DNA of 64,000 nucleotides from an uncultured Pseudomonas sp. (GCA_943912755.1 CALTWF010000004.1:1-64000); one strand, 5' to 3'. Counted from the first letter of the stretch, positions 1 through 8,901 are shown. Notes: generated by a model from the sequence alone, not told the origin. Numbers and translations: made by a program.

Positions 1-1230
1 ACCGTCGATGGTGGTCAGGTCGGCTTTGCCCCAGTCGGCGTCGCGTTGCAGTGCAGCAATGATGCTGAATTTACTCTCGTCGGTCACATCAATGTTGATT
101 TCCGGGGTGGAAATATCATTCGGGAAGCCGGCGAACAGGGTTTCGGCGTCGATATCGGTCTTGCTGAGGATCTCCAGCAGGCGCGCGGCGCTGTAGATGC
201 CGTCGTCGAAACCGAACCAGCGTTCCTTGATGAAGATGTGCCCGCTCATCTCGCCGGCAAGCAGGGCGCCGGTTTCCTTCATCTTTTTCTTGATCAGCGA
301 GTGACCGGTCTTCCACATCCGTGGGCGGCCGCCGTGTTCGGTGATCAGCGGGGTCAGACGGCGGGTGCATTTGACGTCGAAGATGATCTCGGCGCCGGGG
401 TTGTGGGCCAGTACGTCCTGGGCGAACAGCATCAGCAGGCGGTCCGGGTAGACGATGCTGCCGGTATTGGTCACCACGCCGACGCGATCGCCGTCACCGT
501 CGAAGGCCAGGCCGATATCGGCGCCGGTTTCCTTGACCTTGGCGATCAGGTCGACAAGGTTCTCCGGCTTGCCCGGGTCCGGGTGATGGTTGGGGAAGTT
601 GCCGTCCACTTCGCAGAACAGCGGGATGACCTCGCAGTTCAGCGCCTCCAGCAGTTGCGGGGCGTTGACCCCGGCGGCGCCGTTGCCGCAGTCCACCACC
701 ACCTTCAGGCGGCGGGCGAGCTTGATGTCGCCGACGATCTGCTGGTGGTAGCGGGGGAGGATATCGACCTGTTCGACCTTGCCTGCGCCACGCGGCAGGT
801 CTTCGCTCTTGATACGGGTCAGCAGGGCCTGGATCTGCTCGTTGGCGAGGGTATCGCCGGCGATGACGATCTTGAAGCCGTTGTAGTTCGACGGGTTGTG
901 GCTGCCGGTGAGCATTACCCCGGACTTGCCGGCCAGCACGTTGGCTGCGTAGTACAGTGCGGGGGTCGGCACCAGGCCGACATCGCTGACCTGGCAACCG
1001 GCATCCGCCAGGCCCTTGATCAGTTGTTCCACCAACATCGGCCCGGACAGGCGGCCATCGCGGCCCACCGACACGTTCGGCTCGCCCTGGGCGAGGCTCT
1101 GGGCACCGATGGCGCGTCCGATCCAGTAGGCCGTTTCGGCGTGCAGGGTGTCTCCCACCACACCACGGATATCGTAGGCGCGGAAGATGCTGTCAGGCAG
1201 TGCGGGGATCAGTTGGGCCATATCGTTCAT
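1..1230 (-). CDS. algC: Phosphomannomutase/phosphoglucomutase AlgC (3' end cut by window)
   Basis: Interconverts mannose-6-P/mannose-1-P and glucose-6-P/glucose-1-P, feeding alginate, LPS and other exopolysaccharide precursors in the cytoplasm. The 410 visible codons run off the left edge; the family is about 460 residues, so the C-terminal phosphate-binding domain is mostly missing here. Seen directly: the active-site phosphoserine loop TGSHNP (Ser near residue 110), the Mg-binding DGDGDR loop and the sugar-binding GEMSGH loop. I chose the ATG at 1230 because GGAG lies seven bases upstream; an in-frame ATG at 1221 is the alternative. It lies downstream of dut on the same strand, about 100 bp away, probably within the coaBC-dut-algC transcription unit. 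Confidence 0.97.
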   Translation of the reverse strand, partial: MNDMAQLIPALPDSIFRAYDIRGVVGDTLHAETAYWIGRAIGAQSLAQGEPNVSVGRDGRLSGPMLVEQLIKGLADAGCQVSDVGLVPTPALYYAANVLAGKSGVMLTGSHNPSNYNGFKIVIAGDTLANEQIQALLTRIKSEDLPRGAGKVEQVDILPRYHQQIVGDIKLARRLKVVVDCGNGAAGVNAPQLLEALNCEVIPLFCEVDGNFPNHHPDPGKPENLVDLIAKVKETGADIGLAFDGDGDRVGVVTNTGSIVYPDRLLMLFAQDVLAHNPGAEIIFDVKCTRRLTPLITEHGGRPRMWKTGHSLIKKKMKETGALLAGEMSGHIFIKERWFGFDDGIYSAARLLEILSKTDIDAETLFAGFPNDISTPEINIDVTDESKFSIIAALQRDADWGKADLTTIDG

Positions 1231-1332
1231 CACGGGACTCCAGTCTCGAAGGCTTTCGGGCGTATGGAACGCTTGGACGGCCATTCTGCCGGAGAGTTCG
1301 CCCGCGACAGGGCGTCGAGGGCGATCAGGGGA

Positions 1333-1788
1333 TCAGTGGCTGCCGGAATGACCGAAGCCGCCCGCGCCGCGTTGGGTCTCGTCGAAGGTCTCGACGATAT
1401 CGAAATGGGCCTGGACGACAGGCACCAGGACCAACTGGGCGATGCGCTCGCCGACGGCGATGTTGAACGCGGTCTGGCCGCGGTTCCAGCACGACACCAT
1501 CAGTTCGCCCTGGTAGTCCGAGTCGATCAGGCCGACCAGGTTGCCGAGGACGATGCCGTGTTTGTGGCCCAGGCCGGAGCGCGGCAGGATCATCGCCGCC
1601 AGGCCCGGATCGCCGATGTAGATCGACAGTCCGGTCGGGATCAGCAGGGTCTGGCCCGGCTCAAGGAGGATGTCTTCCTTGAGCATGGCACGCAGGTCGA
1701 GGCCGGCCGAGCCCGGGGTGGCGTATTGCGGCAGCGGGAACTCGGCGCCGATGCGTGGATCGAGGATCTTGGCTTGTAGAGCGTGCAT
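1333..1788 (-). CDS. dut: dUTP diphosphatase
   Basis: Hydrolyses dUTP to dUMP and pyrophosphate, keeping uracil out of DNA and supplying dUMP for thymidylate synthesis. It is a 151-residue homotrimeric-type dUTPase carrying the family motifs in order: GSAGLDLRA near the N-terminus, PRSGLG in the middle, GLIDSDYQG, and the glycine-rich C-terminal [10 protein letters not shown]. The ATG at 1788 is preferred over a TTG three codons upstream because it gives the usual length. The upstream gene coaBC ends at 1794, five bases before this start, so the two are almost certainly co-transcribed, as is common in gammaproteobacteria. Confidence 0.97.
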   Translation of the reverse strand: MHALQAKILDPRIGAEFPLPQYATPGSAGLDLRAMLKEDILLEPGQTLLIPTGLSIYIGDPGLAAMILPRSGLGHKHGIVLGNLVGLIDSDYQGELMVSCWNRGQTAFNIAVGERIAQLVLVPVVQAHFDIVETFDETQRGAGGFGHSGSH

Positions 1789-1793
1789 GTGGG

Positions 1794-3002
1794 TCAAACC
1801 TGGTTGAGGCGTTCGGCGATGAAGGCGATCAGCTGGCGGGCGATCTTGCCCTTGCTGGTCTGCGCGAACAGGGTTTCGTGGAGCTGGCGATCGATCACGC
1901 TGCAGGCGTTTTCCTCGCTGTTGAAGCCAATGCTGGGGTTGGCCACGTCATTGGCGACGATCAGGTCGAGGTTCTTGTCCTTGAGCTTGCGTGCGGCGTA
2001 ATCGAGCAGGTGTTCGGTCTCGGCGGCGAAGCCGACGCTGAAGGGGCGGTCGGGACGGGTGGCGATGGTCGCCAGGATGTCCGGGTTGCGCACCATCTGC
2101 AGCAGCAGGCCGTCGCCGGTCGTAGGGTCTTTCTTGAGCTTTTGCGGGGCGACGACTTCCGGCCGGTAGTCCGCGACTGCGGCCGAGGCGATGAACAGGT
2201 CGCAGGGAATCGCCGCTTCGCAGGCCGCGAGCATGTCGCGGGCGCTGACCACGTCGATCCGGGTCACCCGGTCGGGCGTCGGCAGGTGTACCGGACCGGT
2301 GACCAGGGTCACCCGGGCGCCGGCCTCGACCGCGGCTTCGGCCAGGGCGAAGCCCATCTTTCCGGAGCTGTGGTTGGTGATGTAGCGCACCGGGTCGATG
2401 TTTTCCTGGGTCGGTCCGGCGGTGATCAGCACGTGCTTGCCGGTCAGCGACTCGCGCTTGAAGCATTCGGCGGCGCACCAGGCCAGGTCGTTGGCTTCGA
2501 GCATGCGGCCGAGGCCGATGTCGCCGCAGGCCTGGCTGCCTGAGGCCGGGCCGAATACCTGGATCTGGCGTTGCTGCAGGGTGTCCAGGTTGGCCTGGGT
2601 CGCCGGGTCGCGCCACATCGCCTGGTTCATCGCTGGGGCCACGGCCACGGTGGCGTCGGTGGCAAGCACCAGGGTGGTGAGCAGGTCGTCGGCCACGCCC
2701 TGGGCGAGGCGTGCGATCAGGTCGGCGGTGGCTGGCGCGATCAGCACCAGGTCGGCCCACTTGGCCAGTTCGATATGGCCCATCGCCGCTTCGGCAGCGG
2801 GATCCAATAGGTCCATGTGCACGGGGTGCCCGGAGAGCGCCTGCATGGTCAGCGGGGTGATGAATTCGGCTCCGCCGCGGGTCATGACCACGCGCACCTG
2901 GGCACCGTGTTCCAGAAGTCGGCGAACCAGCTCGGCGCTCTTGTAGGCGGCAATGCCGCCGCCGACGCCGAGAACGATGCGTTTCCGATACAGCCGCTGC
3001 AT
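1794..3002 (-). CDS. coaBC: Bifunctional phosphopantothenoylcysteine decarboxylase / phosphopantothenate-cysteine ligase
   Basis: Makes 4'-phosphopantetheine for coenzyme A: the CoaB domain joins cysteine to phosphopantothenate using CTP, and the FMN-dependent CoaC domain decarboxylates the product. The 402-residue protein has the N-terminal flavoprotein fold with GGGIAAYK, the active-site histidine (His76, in GHIELA), the PAMN motif (residues 123-126) and the reactive cysteine (Cys159, SQACG), followed by the CoaB half from about residue 190 ([23 protein letters not shown]). The ATG at 3002 follows an AAGG ribosome site. It is divergent from radC with about 150 bp between the starts. Confidence 0.97.
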   Translation of the reverse strand: MQRLYRKRIVLGVGGGIAAYKSAELVRRLLEHGAQVRVVMTRGGAEFITPLTMQALSGHPVHMDLLDPAAEAAMGHIELAKWADLVLIAPATADLIARLAQGVADDLLTTLVLATDATVAVAPAMNQAMWRDPATQANLDTLQQRQIQVFGPASGSQACGDIGLGRMLEANDLAWCAAECFKRESLTGKHVLITAGPTQENIDPVRYITNHSSGKMGFALAEAAVEAGARVTLVTGPVHLPTPDRVTRIDVVSARDMLAACEAAIPCDLFIASAAVADYRPEVVAPQKLKKDPTTGDGLLLQMVRNPDILATIATRPDRPFSVGFAAETEHLLDYAARKLKDKNLDLIVANDVANPSIGFNSEENACSVIDRQLHETLFAQTSKGKIARQLIAFIAERLNQV

Positions 3003-3153
3003 AGGCTTGCCTTTTTTCTGATGGAAAGTTGTGCACAACGCCGACGCCTCCCCAGGCCGAATCGCTGTGCAAAAAGTGGCGGCTAAGATAGCACAGCACC
3101 GCTGTCTACTAAGAGCGCCGAGAGCAGTAACGGACAGACAGAGGGATTTGTCG

Positions 3154-3843
3154 ATGAGTATCAGGGACTGGCCCGTGACCGAACGACCACGGGAGAAGCT
3201 GTTGGAGCGGGGCGCCGCGCAGTTGTCGGACGCCGAATTGCTGGCGATCTTCCTGCGTATCGGCGTACGCGGCAAAAGCGCGGTGGATCTGGCCCGCGAC
3301 CTGTTGCAGCGCTTTGGCGGGCTGCGTGGATTGCTGGAAGCCGACCAGCGCGGTTTCAGCCAGGGGCAGGGCCTGGGTCCGGCCAAGTTCGCCCAGTTGC
3401 AGGCGGTGATGGAGATGGCCCGGCGGCATCTGGGCGAAACCTTGCAGCGCGGTTCGGCGCTGGAAAACCCGGGCGTGGTGAGAACCTACCTGAAGGCGCA
3501 GATGCGCCACGAGGCGAACGAGGTATTCGGTTGCCTGTTTCTCGACACCAAGCACCGGCCGTTGGGTTTCGAAATCCTCTTTCGTGGCTCGATCGACAGC
3601 GCCACGGTCTATCCGCGGCAGGTGGTCAAGCGAGCCCTGGCGCACAATGCTGCGGCGCTGATCCTCTGTCACAACCACCCCTCCGGCAATCCGGAGCCGA
3701 GCAAGGCCGACATCCGCCTGACCCATCGGCTGGTGGATGCGCTGGAGAGCATCGAGGTGCGGGTGCTCGATCACTTCATCATCGGTGACGGCGAGCCGCT
3801 GTCGATGCTCGAACACGGCCACTTCTTCAGCAATCCGGCTTGA
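3154..3843 (+). CDS. radC: RadC family JAB/MPN metalloprotein
   Basis: A 229-residue RadC-family protein, close to the usual length of about 225. The N-terminal half holds a helix-hairpin-helix-like region (residues 20-95); the C-terminal half is a JAB1/MPN domain with the metal motif H-x-H-P-S-G (residues 173-178) and Asp186. The old link to DNA repair is not firmly established, so the biochemical role remains open. The ATG at 3154 follows GAGGG. It diverges from coaBC, the conserved arrangement in Pseudomonas, and is followed by a REP palindrome pair rather than a clear terminator. Confidence 0.93.
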   Translation: MSIRDWPVTERPREKLLERGAAQLSDAELLAIFLRIGVRGKSAVDLARDLLQRFGGLRGLLEADQRGFSQGQGLGPAKFAQLQAVMEMARRHLGETLQRGSALENPGVVRTYLKAQMRHEANEVFGCLFLDTKHRPLGFEILFRGSIDSATVYPRQVVKRALAHNAAALILCHNHPSGNPEPSKADIRLTHRLVDALESIEVRVLDHFIIGDGEPLSMLEHGHFFSNPA

Positions 3844-3880
3844 AGGGATCGGGCAGTTCCGGGTTGCTGCTGATGGCCTC

Positions 3881-3951
3881 ATCGCTGGCAAGCCAGCTCC
3901 CACAGTGACCGCGTGCACTGCTGAACCTGTGGGAGCTGGCTTGCCAGCGAT
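3881..3951. repeat. REP palindrome pair (copy 1)
   Basis: Two facing copies of the Pseudomonas REP sequence, ATCGCTGGCAAGCCAGCTCC and its reverse complement, separated by a short spacer. It lies between the convergent ends of radC and the peptide-binding protein gene. The same unit recurs at 15380, 28143, 33344, 42504 and 44796. Confidence 0.9.
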
Positions 3952-3970
3952 AGGGGCCACCGTAGGGTCG

Positions 3971-5560
3971 CTACTTCTCTACCTTGACCCCGGCAAAGTC
4001 CTGGCGGCCGAACGGGTTGACCCGATACCCGTCCACATCGCTGCGCAGCAGCACCGCGGCGGTGGGGTGGGCCAGCGGCAGCCACAGTGCCTGCTGCTGG
4101 ATCTGCGCCTGGGCCTGCTGGTACAGGCGGCTGCGCACGCTCTGGTCGGTGGTGGTCTTGCCGGCGCTGATCAACTGGTCCAGGCGCGGGTCGCAATAGC
4201 GCGCGAAGTTGGTGCCGGAAGTGACCGCCGCGCAAGAAAACTGCGGGCTGAGGAAGTTGTCCGGGTCACCGTTGTCGCCAGCCCAACCCATGAACAGCAG
4301 GTCGTGTTCGCCGGCCTTGGCCCGGCGGATCAGTTCGCCCCACTCGATCACGCGGATTTCCGCCTTGATCCCGACCTTGGCCAGGTCGGCCTGCAACAAC
4401 TGTGCGCCGAGGCTCGGGTTGGGGTTGAGCAGGCTGCCGGACGGACGGGTCCACAGGGTGGTGCTGAAACCGTCGGGCAGGCCGGCCTTCTTCAGCAGGT
4501 CGCGGGCCTTGTCCAGGTTGCCCGGATAGCCCGGCAGCGACTTGTCGTAGCTCCAGGTGTTGGGTGGGAACGGGCCGTTGGCGGCGACCGCCGTACCTTC
4601 GAACACCGCCTTGAGGTAGCTGTCCTTGTCGAAGGCGAGATTGATCGCCTGGCGCACCTCCGGCTTGTCCAGCGGCGGATGCTGGCTGTTGATGGCGACG
4701 AAGGCGGTCATGAAGGCTTCGGTCTTGTCCACCTTCAGATTCGCGTCCTCGCTGGCTGCGGCAATATCCAGTGGCTTCGGCGACAAGGCGATCTGGCACT
4801 CGTTGCGCCGCAGTTTCTGCAAGCGCACGTTGGCGTCCGGGGTGATGGCGAAGATCAGCGGATCGACCGCCGGCTTGCCGTTGAAGTAGTCCGGGTTGGC
4901 GCGATAGCGGACTACGGCGTCCTTCTGGAAACGGTTGAAGACGAACGGGCCGGTGCCGATCGGCTGGTTGTTGAGCTTCTCCGGAGTGCCCGCCTTGAGC
5001 AGTTGCTCGGCATATTCCGCCGAGTAGATCGAGGCGAAGCCCATGCTCAGGGTGGCGAGGAAGGTGGCGTCCGGGTGGCTCAGGGTGAAGCGCACGGTCA
5101 GTGGGTCAGGTGCATCGATCTGCTTGATCAGTTCGGGCAGTTGCAGCGACTGGGCATGGGGGAAGCCGCTCTGGGCGATCTTGTGCCAGGAATGCGCCGG
5201 GTAAAGCATGCGCTGGAAGCTGAACAGCACGTCTTCGGCAGTCAATGCACGGCTTGGCTTGAAGTACGGCGTGGTGTGGAACTTCACCTCGGGACGCAGC
5301 TTGAACTCATAGGTCAGGCCGTCGTCGGAGACCGTCCAGCCCTGCGCCAGGCTTGGCACTACCTTGCCGGCGGTCGCGTCGAACTCCACCAGGCGGTTCA
5401 TCAGCACATCGGCCGAGGCGTTGGTGGTGGTCAGCGAGTTGTACTGGACCACGTCGAAGCCTTCGGGGCTGGCTTCGGTGCATACGCTCAGGGCGGCGGC
5501 CTGGGCCACGGCCGGGCCGAGCAGGGAGGCGAACAACAGGGATAGAACGGCGGGGCGCAT
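3971..5560 (-). CDS. Family-5 solute-binding protein (dipeptide/oligopeptide ABC importer)
   Basis: Periplasmic binding protein of the DppA/OppA type, 529 residues. A signal peptide is visible (MRPAVLSLLFASLLGPAVAQ, cleavage after AQA near residue 21), followed by a full SBP_bac_5 domain with conserved stretches such as LAQGWTVSDDGLTYEFKLR and ALTAEDVLFSF. The ATG at 5560 has AGGAG six bases upstream. No permease or ATPase gene lies beside it, so it probably delivers ligand to a Dpp transporter encoded elsewhere; the PAO1 counterpart is likewise isolated in the same position. The ligand cannot be decided from sequence alone; di- or oligopeptides are most likely. Confidence 0.92.
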   Translation of the reverse strand: MRPAVLSLLFASLLGPAVAQAAALSVCTEASPEGFDVVQYNSLTTTNASADVLMNRLVEFDATAGKVVPSLAQGWTVSDDGLTYEFKLRPEVKFHTTPYFKPSRALTAEDVLFSFQRMLYPAHSWHKIAQSGFPHAQSLQLPELIKQIDAPDPLTVRFTLSHPDATFLATLSMGFASIYSAEYAEQLLKAGTPEKLNNQPIGTGPFVFNRFQKDAVVRYRANPDYFNGKPAVDPLIFAITPDANVRLQKLRRNECQIALSPKPLDIAAASEDANLKVDKTEAFMTAFVAINSQHPPLDKPEVRQAINLAFDKDSYLKAVFEGTAVAANGPFPPNTWSYDKSLPGYPGNLDKARDLLKKAGLPDGFSTTLWTRPSGSLLNPNPSLGAQLLQADLAKVGIKAEIRVIEWGELIRRAKAGEHDLLFMGWAGDNGDPDNFLSPQFSCAAVTSGTNFARYCDPRLDQLISAGKTTTDQSVRSRLYQQAQAQIQQQALWLPLAHPTAAVLLRSDVDGYRVNPFGRQDFAGVKVEK

Positions 5561-5745
5561 GAAAACTCCTAGGCTGAACGACGACCATCTGCCAGTGCAG
5601 TCTGGAAAAGTCCTACCCTAGTGCCCCGGATTACAAATCGCCAACACCTTTTTAAACGAATTGCGCGACGAGCGGTAAACCGCTGTACAGGCCGTTTGCC
5701 GCGCTGCGCGGGGCTGGCGGCTGCGGAGTCCGATCACATCTTGTG

Positions 5746-5774
5746 TTGTTGTGCTCTGGTCTTTCTGGTATAAA
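5746..5774 (+). promoter_or_regulatory. Sigma-70 promoter of rpmB-rpmG
   Basis: TTGTTG, 17 bases, then TATAAA. This is near consensus and lies about 150 bp upstream of rpmB, which leaves a leader of roughly 140 nt. The stretch 5561-5745 before it shows no gene or other clear element. Confidence 0.75.
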
Positions 5775-5844
5775 GCAGCGCTCTTTTCTAGGGGCCCGGT
5801 GTGTAGCATCCTCGGGTGTAGCCGGTAAGACCCCGAAGAATCAC

Positions 5845-5902
5845 GGCGCCTGGCGCCAAAGACTGAGAGATTAAGCGGCCAACCCATGCCGGGTTGGGCA
5901 TG
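5845..5902 (+). promoter_or_regulatory. Structured 5' leader of rpmB with two competing hairpins
   Basis: A GGCGCC-T-GGCGCC stem (5845-5857) is followed by CCAACCC-ATGCC-GGGTTGG (5879-5897). The latter shares bases with an alternative stem CATGCC-GGGTTG-GGCATG (5885-5902), so only one of the two can form at a time. They end about 20 nt before the rpmB start codon. A ribosomal-protein autoregulation or translation-control site is inferred, not shown. Confidence 0.5.
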
Positions 5903-5922
5903 TGGTTTTAGAGGGCTGAGGC

Positions 5923-6159
5923 ATGTCGAGAGTCTGTCAAGTTACCGGTAAGGGTCCGGTAACCGGGAACAACATTTCCCACGCAAACAACAAAACCCGT
6001 CGTCGTTTCCTGCCGAACCTGCAGCATCATCGCTTCTGGGTCGAGTCCGAGAAGCGTTTCGTGCGTCTGCGCGTTTCCGCCAAGGGCATGCGTATCATCG
6101 ACAAGCGCGGCATCGATGCCGTTCTGGTCGACATTCGCCGTAACGGCATCAAGGTCTAA
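5923..6159 (+). CDS. rpmB: 50S ribosomal protein L28
   Basis: A 78-residue basic ribosomal protein of the large subunit. The N-terminal [20 protein letters not shown] block and the [20 protein letters not shown] block are diagnostic of L28. The VCQVTGK region lacks the second pair of cysteines seen in zinc-binding L28 forms, so this is probably the zinc-free version. The ATG at 5923 follows GAGGGCTGAGGC. It is co-transcribed with rpmG, whose start lies 11 bp after the stop, under the promoter at 5746. Confidence 0.99.
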   Translation: MSRVCQVTGKGPVTGNNISHANNKTRRRFLPNLQHHRFWVESEKRFVRLRVSAKGMRIIDKRGIDAVLVDIRRNGIKV

Positions 6160-6170
6160 GGGAGAACGTC

Positions 6171-6326
6171 ATGCGTGAACTGATCCGTTTGGTGTCGAGC
6201 GCCGGTACTGGCCACTTCTACACCACCGACAAGAACAAGCGCACCACTCCGGACAAGATCGAGATCAAAAAATACGATCCGGTCGTCCGTAAGCACGTGA
6301 TGTACAAGGAAGCCAAGATCAAGTAA
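6171..6326 (+). CDS. rpmG: 50S ribosomal protein L33
   Basis: A 51-residue large-subunit ribosomal protein beginning [19 protein letters not shown] and ending in KEAKIK, a full-length match to bacterial L33. It lacks the CxxC pairs of the zinc-binding form. The start is preceded by GGGAGAACGTC. It is the second and last gene of the rpmB-rpmG operon and is followed 17 bp later by a strong terminator. Confidence 0.98.
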   Translation: MRELIRLVSSAGTGHFYTTDKNKRTTPDKIEIKKYDPVVRKHVMYKEAKIK

Positions 6327-6343
6327 TTGGTCCGGCTTTCGCG

Positions 6344-6379
6344 AAAAGGCCCGTATCTCCGGATACGGGCCTTTTTTTA
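6344..6379 (+). terminator. Rho-independent terminator of rpmB-rpmG
   Basis: An AAGGCCCGTATC / GATACGGGCCTT stem with a 3-4 base loop, followed by a run of seven T. The position directly after rpmG fits. Confidence 0.95.
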
Positions 6380-6400
6380 TGCGCGTTGTTCCTGCCGGGC

Positions 6401-6436
6401 ATAAAAAAACGCCCGGTGTCTGCACACCGGGCGTTC
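6401..6436 (-). terminator. Rho-independent terminator of the I78 inhibitor gene
   Basis: Read on the minus strand, the AACGCCCGGTGT / ACACCGGGCGTT stem is followed by TTTTTTTAT. It closes the leftward unit ending at 6452 and sits back to back with the rpmG terminator. Confidence 0.93.
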
Positions 6437-6451
6437 TGTCGCGTAGCGGGA

Positions 6452-6655
6452 TCAGCCGAAGTGGAAGCCGGTGATCACGCCGTTGCCGCCCGCGATCACG
6501 TGGATGCGCGATTTATCCAGCTCCAGGGTGGAGATGTCGTTCGGGCCGACGACGCGTGCGCGGCCGGTCAGTTCGGTGATCTGCGCCTTGGTGGCTTCGC
6601 TGTATTCGCAGCCAACCAGTGTGGACAGGGCTACCAGTACTTCATCGTTGGTCAT
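6452..6655 (-). CDS. I78-family peptidase inhibitor-like small protein
   Basis: A 67-residue protein whose C-terminal half (ARVVGPNDISTLELDKSRIHV, then GGNGVITGF) matches the potato-inhibitor-like I78 fold, in which an exposed loop would bind a serine peptidase. It begins MTNDEVLVALSTLVGCEY and has neither a signal peptide nor a lipobox, so unlike many I78 members it appears cytoplasmic. The ATG at 6655 has AAGGAA upstream. It may be read through from the cupin gene 81 bp upstream. The inhibitory activity and its target are inference. Confidence 0.8.
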   Translation of the reverse strand: MTNDEVLVALSTLVGCEYSEATKAQITELTGRARVVGPNDISTLELDKSRIHVIAGGNGVITGFHFG

Positions 6656-6736
6656 GGTCTTGTTTTCCTTGCAGGTGGTGGTCCGGATGGACCGCGCCAT
6701 GATCCCGAGACGTACCCGCCGCGGTGCGCTAGATAT

Positions 6737-7096
6737 CTATTTCGATTCGAACATCACGTAGATCTTGCGGCACGGCTCCAGTACCTCCCAGGTTCCCTTG
6801 AAACCCGCCGGGATCACGAAGCGGTCGCCGGCGCGCAGGGTCTTGGCCTGGCCGTCTTCGTCGCGTAGCACGGAAACGCCCTGCACGATCTCGCAGTATT
6901 CATGCTCGGTGTAGTTGACCGTCCACTGTCCCACCGCACCCTCCCATACGCCCGCGGCGAACTGGCCGCACGGACTGGCGTAATGGTTGTAGACCGCCTG
7001 CTCAGGGTCGCCCTTGAGGATCTTCTCGGCGGCGGGACGGTAGCGTTCGGCTTCGGTCAGGACCTGAGCAAAATCAACGATCTGCTGGATATTCAT
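6737..7096 (-). CDS. Cupin-domain protein (DUF861 / ureidoglycine-aminohydrolase-like cupin)
   Basis: A 119-residue single-domain cupin. The second half carries the two cupin strands (WTVNYTEHEYCEIVQGVSV and LRAGDRFVIPAGFKGTWEV), which fits the short DUF861 cupins often found beside polyamine or amino-acid catabolic genes. It starts at 7096 and is transcribed away from kauB across a shared 196-bp control region, which suggests it responds to the same signal. The substrate is unknown. The expected metal-ligand histidines are incomplete (EHEYCE is present), so it may bind a ligand without catalysis. Confidence 0.8.
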   Translation of the reverse strand: MNIQQIVDFAQVLTEAERYRPAAEKILKGDPEQAVYNHYASPCGQFAAGVWEGAVGQWTVNYTEHEYCEIVQGVSVLRDEDGQAKTLRAGDRFVIPAGFKGTWEVLEPCRKIYVMFESK

Positions 7097-7157
7097 GGGG
7101 CTGGCTCACCTGATTGTTAAATAAAATGAACATCACTAGGCTTTTGGCAGCTTAATG

Positions 7158-7170
7158 TCAAATATATTGA
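7158..7170. promoter_or_regulatory. Candidate operator between the cupin gene and kauB
   Basis: A TCAA-N5-TTGA inverted repeat in the AT-rich part of the divergent control region. It could serve a local regulator such as PauR, encoded at 19027. This is inference from position and symmetry only. Confidence 0.3.
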
Positions 7171-7292
7171 TAATTCGGGCTCCAGTAGTTTAGGGTGTCG
7201 GATGCTGTAGAGCGATGACAGCTCCGGCGGAAATTTCTGACAGTGTCGATGACCTCTCGCACGACACTGCACATCAACAAGAGGAGTTTGCT

Positions 7293-8786
7293 ATGACCAC
7301 CCTGACGCGTGCGGATTGGGAACAGCGTGCCCAGCAACTGAAGATCGAAGGTCGTGCGTTCATCAACGGCGAATACACCGCCGCCGTTTCCGGCCAGACC
7401 TTCGAATGCATCAGCCCGGTCGACGGTCGCCTGCTGGCGCACATCGCCAGCTGCGATGAAGCCGACGCCCAGCGCGCCGTGGAAAACGCCCGTGCCACCT
7501 TCGAGTCCGGCGTCTGGTCGCGCATGGCCCCGGCCAAGCGCAAGGCCACCCTGATCCGCTTCGCCGGCCTGCTCAAGGCCAATGTCGAAGAGCTGGCCCT
7601 GCTGGAAACCCTGGACATGGGCAAGCCGATCGGCGACTCCTCGACCATCGACATCCCGGGTGCGGCCAACGCCCTGGCCTGGAACGGCGAAGCCATCGAC
7701 AAGGTGTACGACGAAGTCGCCGCCACCCCGCACGACCAGCTCGGCCTGGTGACCCGCGAGCCGGTAGGCGTTGTCGGCGCCATCGTGCCGTGGAACTTCC
7801 CGCTGCTGATGGCCTGCTGGAAGCTCGGCCCGGCCCTCGCCACCGGTAACTCGGTCGTCCTGAAACCGTCGGAAAAATCCCCACTGACCGCCATCCGCAT
7901 CGCCCAGTTGGCGGTGGATGCCGGTATCCCGGCGGGTGTCCTCAACGTCCTGCCAGGCTACGGCCATACCGTGGGCAAGGCCCTGGCCCTGCACATGGAC
8001 GTCGACACCCTGGTGTTCACCGGTTCGACCCGCATCGCCAAGCAACTGATGGTCTATGCCGGCGAATCGAACATGAAGCGCGTGTGGCTGGAAGCCGGTG
8101 GCAAAAGCCCGAACATCGTCTTCGCCGACGCCCCTGACCTGAAGGCCGCCGCCGAAGCCGCCGCCAGCGCCATCGCCTTCAACCAGGGTGAGGTCTGCAC
8201 CGCCGGCTCGCGCCTGCTGGTGGAGCGCTCGATCAAGGACCAGTTCCTGCCCATGGTGCTGGAAGCCCTGAAAGCCTGGAAACCGGGCAACCCGCTGGAC
8301 CCGGCGACCACCGTCGGCGCCCTGGTCGACACCCAGCAACTGAACACCGTGCTGGGCTACATCGAGTCCGCCCACACCGACGGCGCCAAGCTGCTGGTCG
8401 GCGGCAAGCGCATCCTCGAAGAAACCGGCGGCACCTACGTCGAGCCGACCATCTTCGATGGCGTGAACAACGCCATGCGTATCGCCAAGGAAGAAATCTT
8501 CGGCCCGGTGCTGTCGGTGATCACCTTCGACACCGTCGAGGAAGCCATCGCCATCGCCAACGACACCCCGTACGGCCTGGCCGCCGGCGTGTGGACTTCG
8601 AACATCAGCAAGGCCCACCAGACCGCCAAGGCCCTGCGTGCCGGCAGCGTCTGGGTCAACCAGTACGACGGCGGCGACATGACCGCGCCGTTCGGTGGCT
8701 TCAAGCAATCCGGCAACGGCCGCGACAAGTCGCTGCATGCGCTGGACAAGTACACCGAGCTGAAAGCCACCTGGATCAAGCTGTAA
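7293..8786 (+). CDS. kauB: 4-guanidinobutyraldehyde / gamma-glutamyl-gamma-aminobutyraldehyde dehydrogenase
   Basis: An NAD(P)-dependent aldehyde dehydrogenase (497 residues) of the KauB/PuuC type. It oxidises the aldehydes made from arginine-derived guanidinobutyrate and from gamma-glutamylated polyamines. Visible active-site features are the oxyanion Asn168 in PWNF, the GSTRI nucleotide-binding turn, Glu267 in LEAGGKSP and the catalytic Cys302 in GEVCTAGSR. The sequence is almost colinear with PAO1 KauB as I remember it. The start at 7293 follows GAGGAG. The pauB-like oxidase and the PauR repressor encoded nearby fit a polyamine-catabolic regulon. Confidence 0.94.
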   Translation: MTTLTRADWEQRAQQLKIEGRAFINGEYTAAVSGQTFECISPVDGRLLAHIASCDEADAQRAVENARATFESGVWSRMAPAKRKATLIRFAGLLKANVEELALLETLDMGKPIGDSSTIDIPGAANALAWNGEAIDKVYDEVAATPHDQLGLVTREPVGVVGAIVPWNFPLLMACWKLGPALATGNSVVLKPSEKSPLTAIRIAQLAVDAGIPAGVLNVLPGYGHTVGKALALHMDVDTLVFTGSTRIAKQLMVYAGESNMKRVWLEAGGKSPNIVFADAPDLKAAAEAAASAIAFNQGEVCTAGSRLLVERSIKDQFLPMVLEALKAWKPGNPLDPATTVGALVDTQQLNTVLGYIESAHTDGAKLLVGGKRILEETGGTYVEPTIFDGVNNAMRIAKEEIFGPVLSVITFDTVEEAIAIANDTPYGLAAGVWTSNISKAHQTAKALRAGSVWVNQYDGGDMTAPFGGFKQSGNGRDKSLHALDKYTELKATWIKL

Positions 8787-8832
8787 TCCCCTGACGCGGC
8801 GGCAAGGCCGCGTCAGTCCGATCCGGTCATGC

Positions 8833-8864
8833 AGCCGGGCCTTGCTGAAAAGCAGGCCCGGCTG
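8833..8864. other. Stem-loop between kauB and the MFS gene
   Basis: AGCCGGGCC and GGCCCGGCT arms, extended by TGCT/AGCA around a GAAA tetraloop with one bulged T. No T-run follows, so it is more likely an mRNA-processing or leader element than a classical terminator. A second GC-rich hairpin, CTGACGCGGC / GCCGCGTCAG, lies at 8791-8816. Confidence 0.5.
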
Positions 8865-8901
8865 TGTCGTCTGTGCCGTACGAGAAACCTGGGAGTCTGT
8901 A

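Noticed and set aside
46..1779. Long rightward open frame across algC and dut
   Set aside because: It is the antisense shadow of two well-identified genes; high-GC codon use keeps the opposite frame open.
1755..2543. Rightward open frame opposite coaBC
   Set aside because: Its product has no recognisable domain, and the minus strand encodes a full coaBC.
5618..5887. 89-residue leftward frame opposite the rpmB leader
   Set aside because: It runs across the promoter and leader of rpmB and has Arg-rich random composition.
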